Assembly (NCBI GenBank): GCA_947846985.1
Contig: CANTUZ010000003.1
Span: 124,504,626 to 124,568,625 of the forward strand
DNA length: 64,000 nt
Source of the DNA: Fratercula arctica
Lineage: Eukaryota; Chordata; Aves; Charadriiformes; Alcidae
Direction of reading: 5' to 3'
Below, in pieces: positions 63,250-64,000 of this stretch. The translations under genes were made by a program, and so were the position numbers. Position 1 is the first letter of the stretch. Each line of letters starts with the position of its first letter. The notes under the pieces are model-generated. The model worked only from the letters and a program-made list of their open reading frames with translations. It searched no databases and was not told where the DNA came from.

Positions 63250-63685
63250 GGATACATTGGAGATCAATAAAATCATCAGTGTCCTGGAGAGGCTGGATCG
63301 ATTGTTCTGTATCTCTCAGTAGAAGAACTAGGAGGCTTGTGAATCCGATCCAGGGAGGTGGTTTGTTGAGCTGTGGGTTTCATGCTCAGGAGCTCTTGCT
63401 GCAGTGTGTGAATGTCAGAAGTTTATGGGCAGTGAAGGGACAGACACACGGGCTTGGGGGGGAAAAACAGTTGATGGTTACTACCTATGGAGAATCACTT
63501 TGGCTCAGGAAGTCTTGGCATTGCAGACTTCTGGAATTTGAAAGGGAGTTCTCGGGGAGTTTTACTGTAGGCTTCCCCTGTATTCTTCGCTGCACGTTGG
63601 CTCTGGGTTCCTTTTGGAGACATGGCGCTGCATTGGGAAGCTGGATTTGGCCCAGTAGCGTGCTGTTCTTCTCTTAGTAGAACTT
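63250..63685 (+). mobile_element. Ancient amniote LINE (old CR1/L3-like) copy, sense
   Basis: The order of segments fits the 3' end of an old amniote CR1-clade element: AATCATCAGTGTCCTGGAGA (hinge before the last ORF2 helices), GTTCTGTATCTCTCAGTAGA with AAGAACTAGGAGGC, then GCCCAGTAGCGTGCTGTTCT near the end, the equivalent of the 'GGACC..TGGTCTGACCCAGTA..' terminus. It is strongly diverged and full of stops. Identification is by pattern memory. Confidence 0.55.
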
Positions 63686-64000
63686 TGCAATAAAATAATT
63701 AAGGCTTTTAAGCATGACTAAGCATGTTTTTTCTTCTAAATCCCTCTTTAGCATTTTATCTGAGTTCTTTTAATGACTCAAGTGCAGCAAACTTGACCTG
63801 GGTTACTGTGATGGAAATCTTCAGGTCCAAAGCTGACGTTTTGTGAATGTGTGAGAACTTTCCTCTGTTGACAGTGTGAAGTATTGACAGCTTTAGGTGC
63901 GTGTTGCTGCTGTCCTTTTTGTAGCAATATCTTGCCTGCTTACTGTAGGCATGGACTTGGGACTTCTTCAGCATAGAGCGATCATATAGCGTACGCTGTA

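Larger units (their letters stand above)
51392..64000 (+). other. AT-rich sequence, probably first large intron of DTNB
   Basis: 12.6 kb with little repeat content: a C-rich tract at 53598-53621, a poly-T run near 57301-57330, an 18-bp perfect palindrome at 59568-59585 (CATTGTAATATTACAATG), a CR1 3' relic at 61101-61190, and an ancient LINE copy at 63250-63685. I searched by eye for the conserved DTNB first coding exon and did not find it. Confidence 0.5.

Overview
This is vertebrate, almost certainly bird, genomic DNA. The introns and spacers are littered with CR1 LINE fragments, many ending in the ATTCTATG-type 3' octamers typical of avian CR1, and the only strong protein-coding signal is a spliced vertebrate chromatin gene. 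I cannot name the species from the sequence alone.

Region 1-32,300 is the 3' two thirds of ASXL2 (Additional sex combs-like 2) on the + strand. Six coding exons are visible (6026-6166, 7603-7766, 11307-11403, 16456-16561, 19416-20133, 22276-24679), all joined by GT/AG sites with compatible phases. They encode about 1,208 residues: the linker after the N-terminal domain, the DEUBAD/ASXH domain that binds BAP1, the long low-complexity middle and the C-terminal PHD finger. The 5' exons (about 220 residues, including the HARE-HTH domain) lie before the window. The large last exon carries one apparent extra C in an eight-C run (22784-22791). It shifts the frame and would remove the PHD finger, and is probably an assembly error. 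A 7.6 kb 3' UTR follows, ending near a good poly(A) signal at 32286.

Region 32,300-50,100 is intergenic. It holds unique sequence with no recognisable gene and a series of CR1 pieces, densest at 43.1-49.9 kb. Region 50,100-51,060 is a CpG island with six evenly oriented CCAAT boxes, followed by a likely first exon (donor at 50643/50644) and a 79-bp non-coding exon (51313-51391). In the human genome DTNB is the next gene downstream of ASXL2 in the same orientation, so this is best read as the 5' end of DTNB. No DTNB coding sequence is seen, so this rests on synteny. The rest, to 64,000, would be its first large intron.

The most unusual signal is among the repeats. Pairs of CR1 copies 14-40 kb apart share blocks of 560-780 bp at about 99% identity, while the alignable CR1 sequence beside those blocks is far more diverged. 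One inverted pair (15641-16409 and 48932-49700) also shares 134 bp beyond the CR1 end. This looks like local gene conversion or segmental copying between repeats rather than simple retrotransposition.
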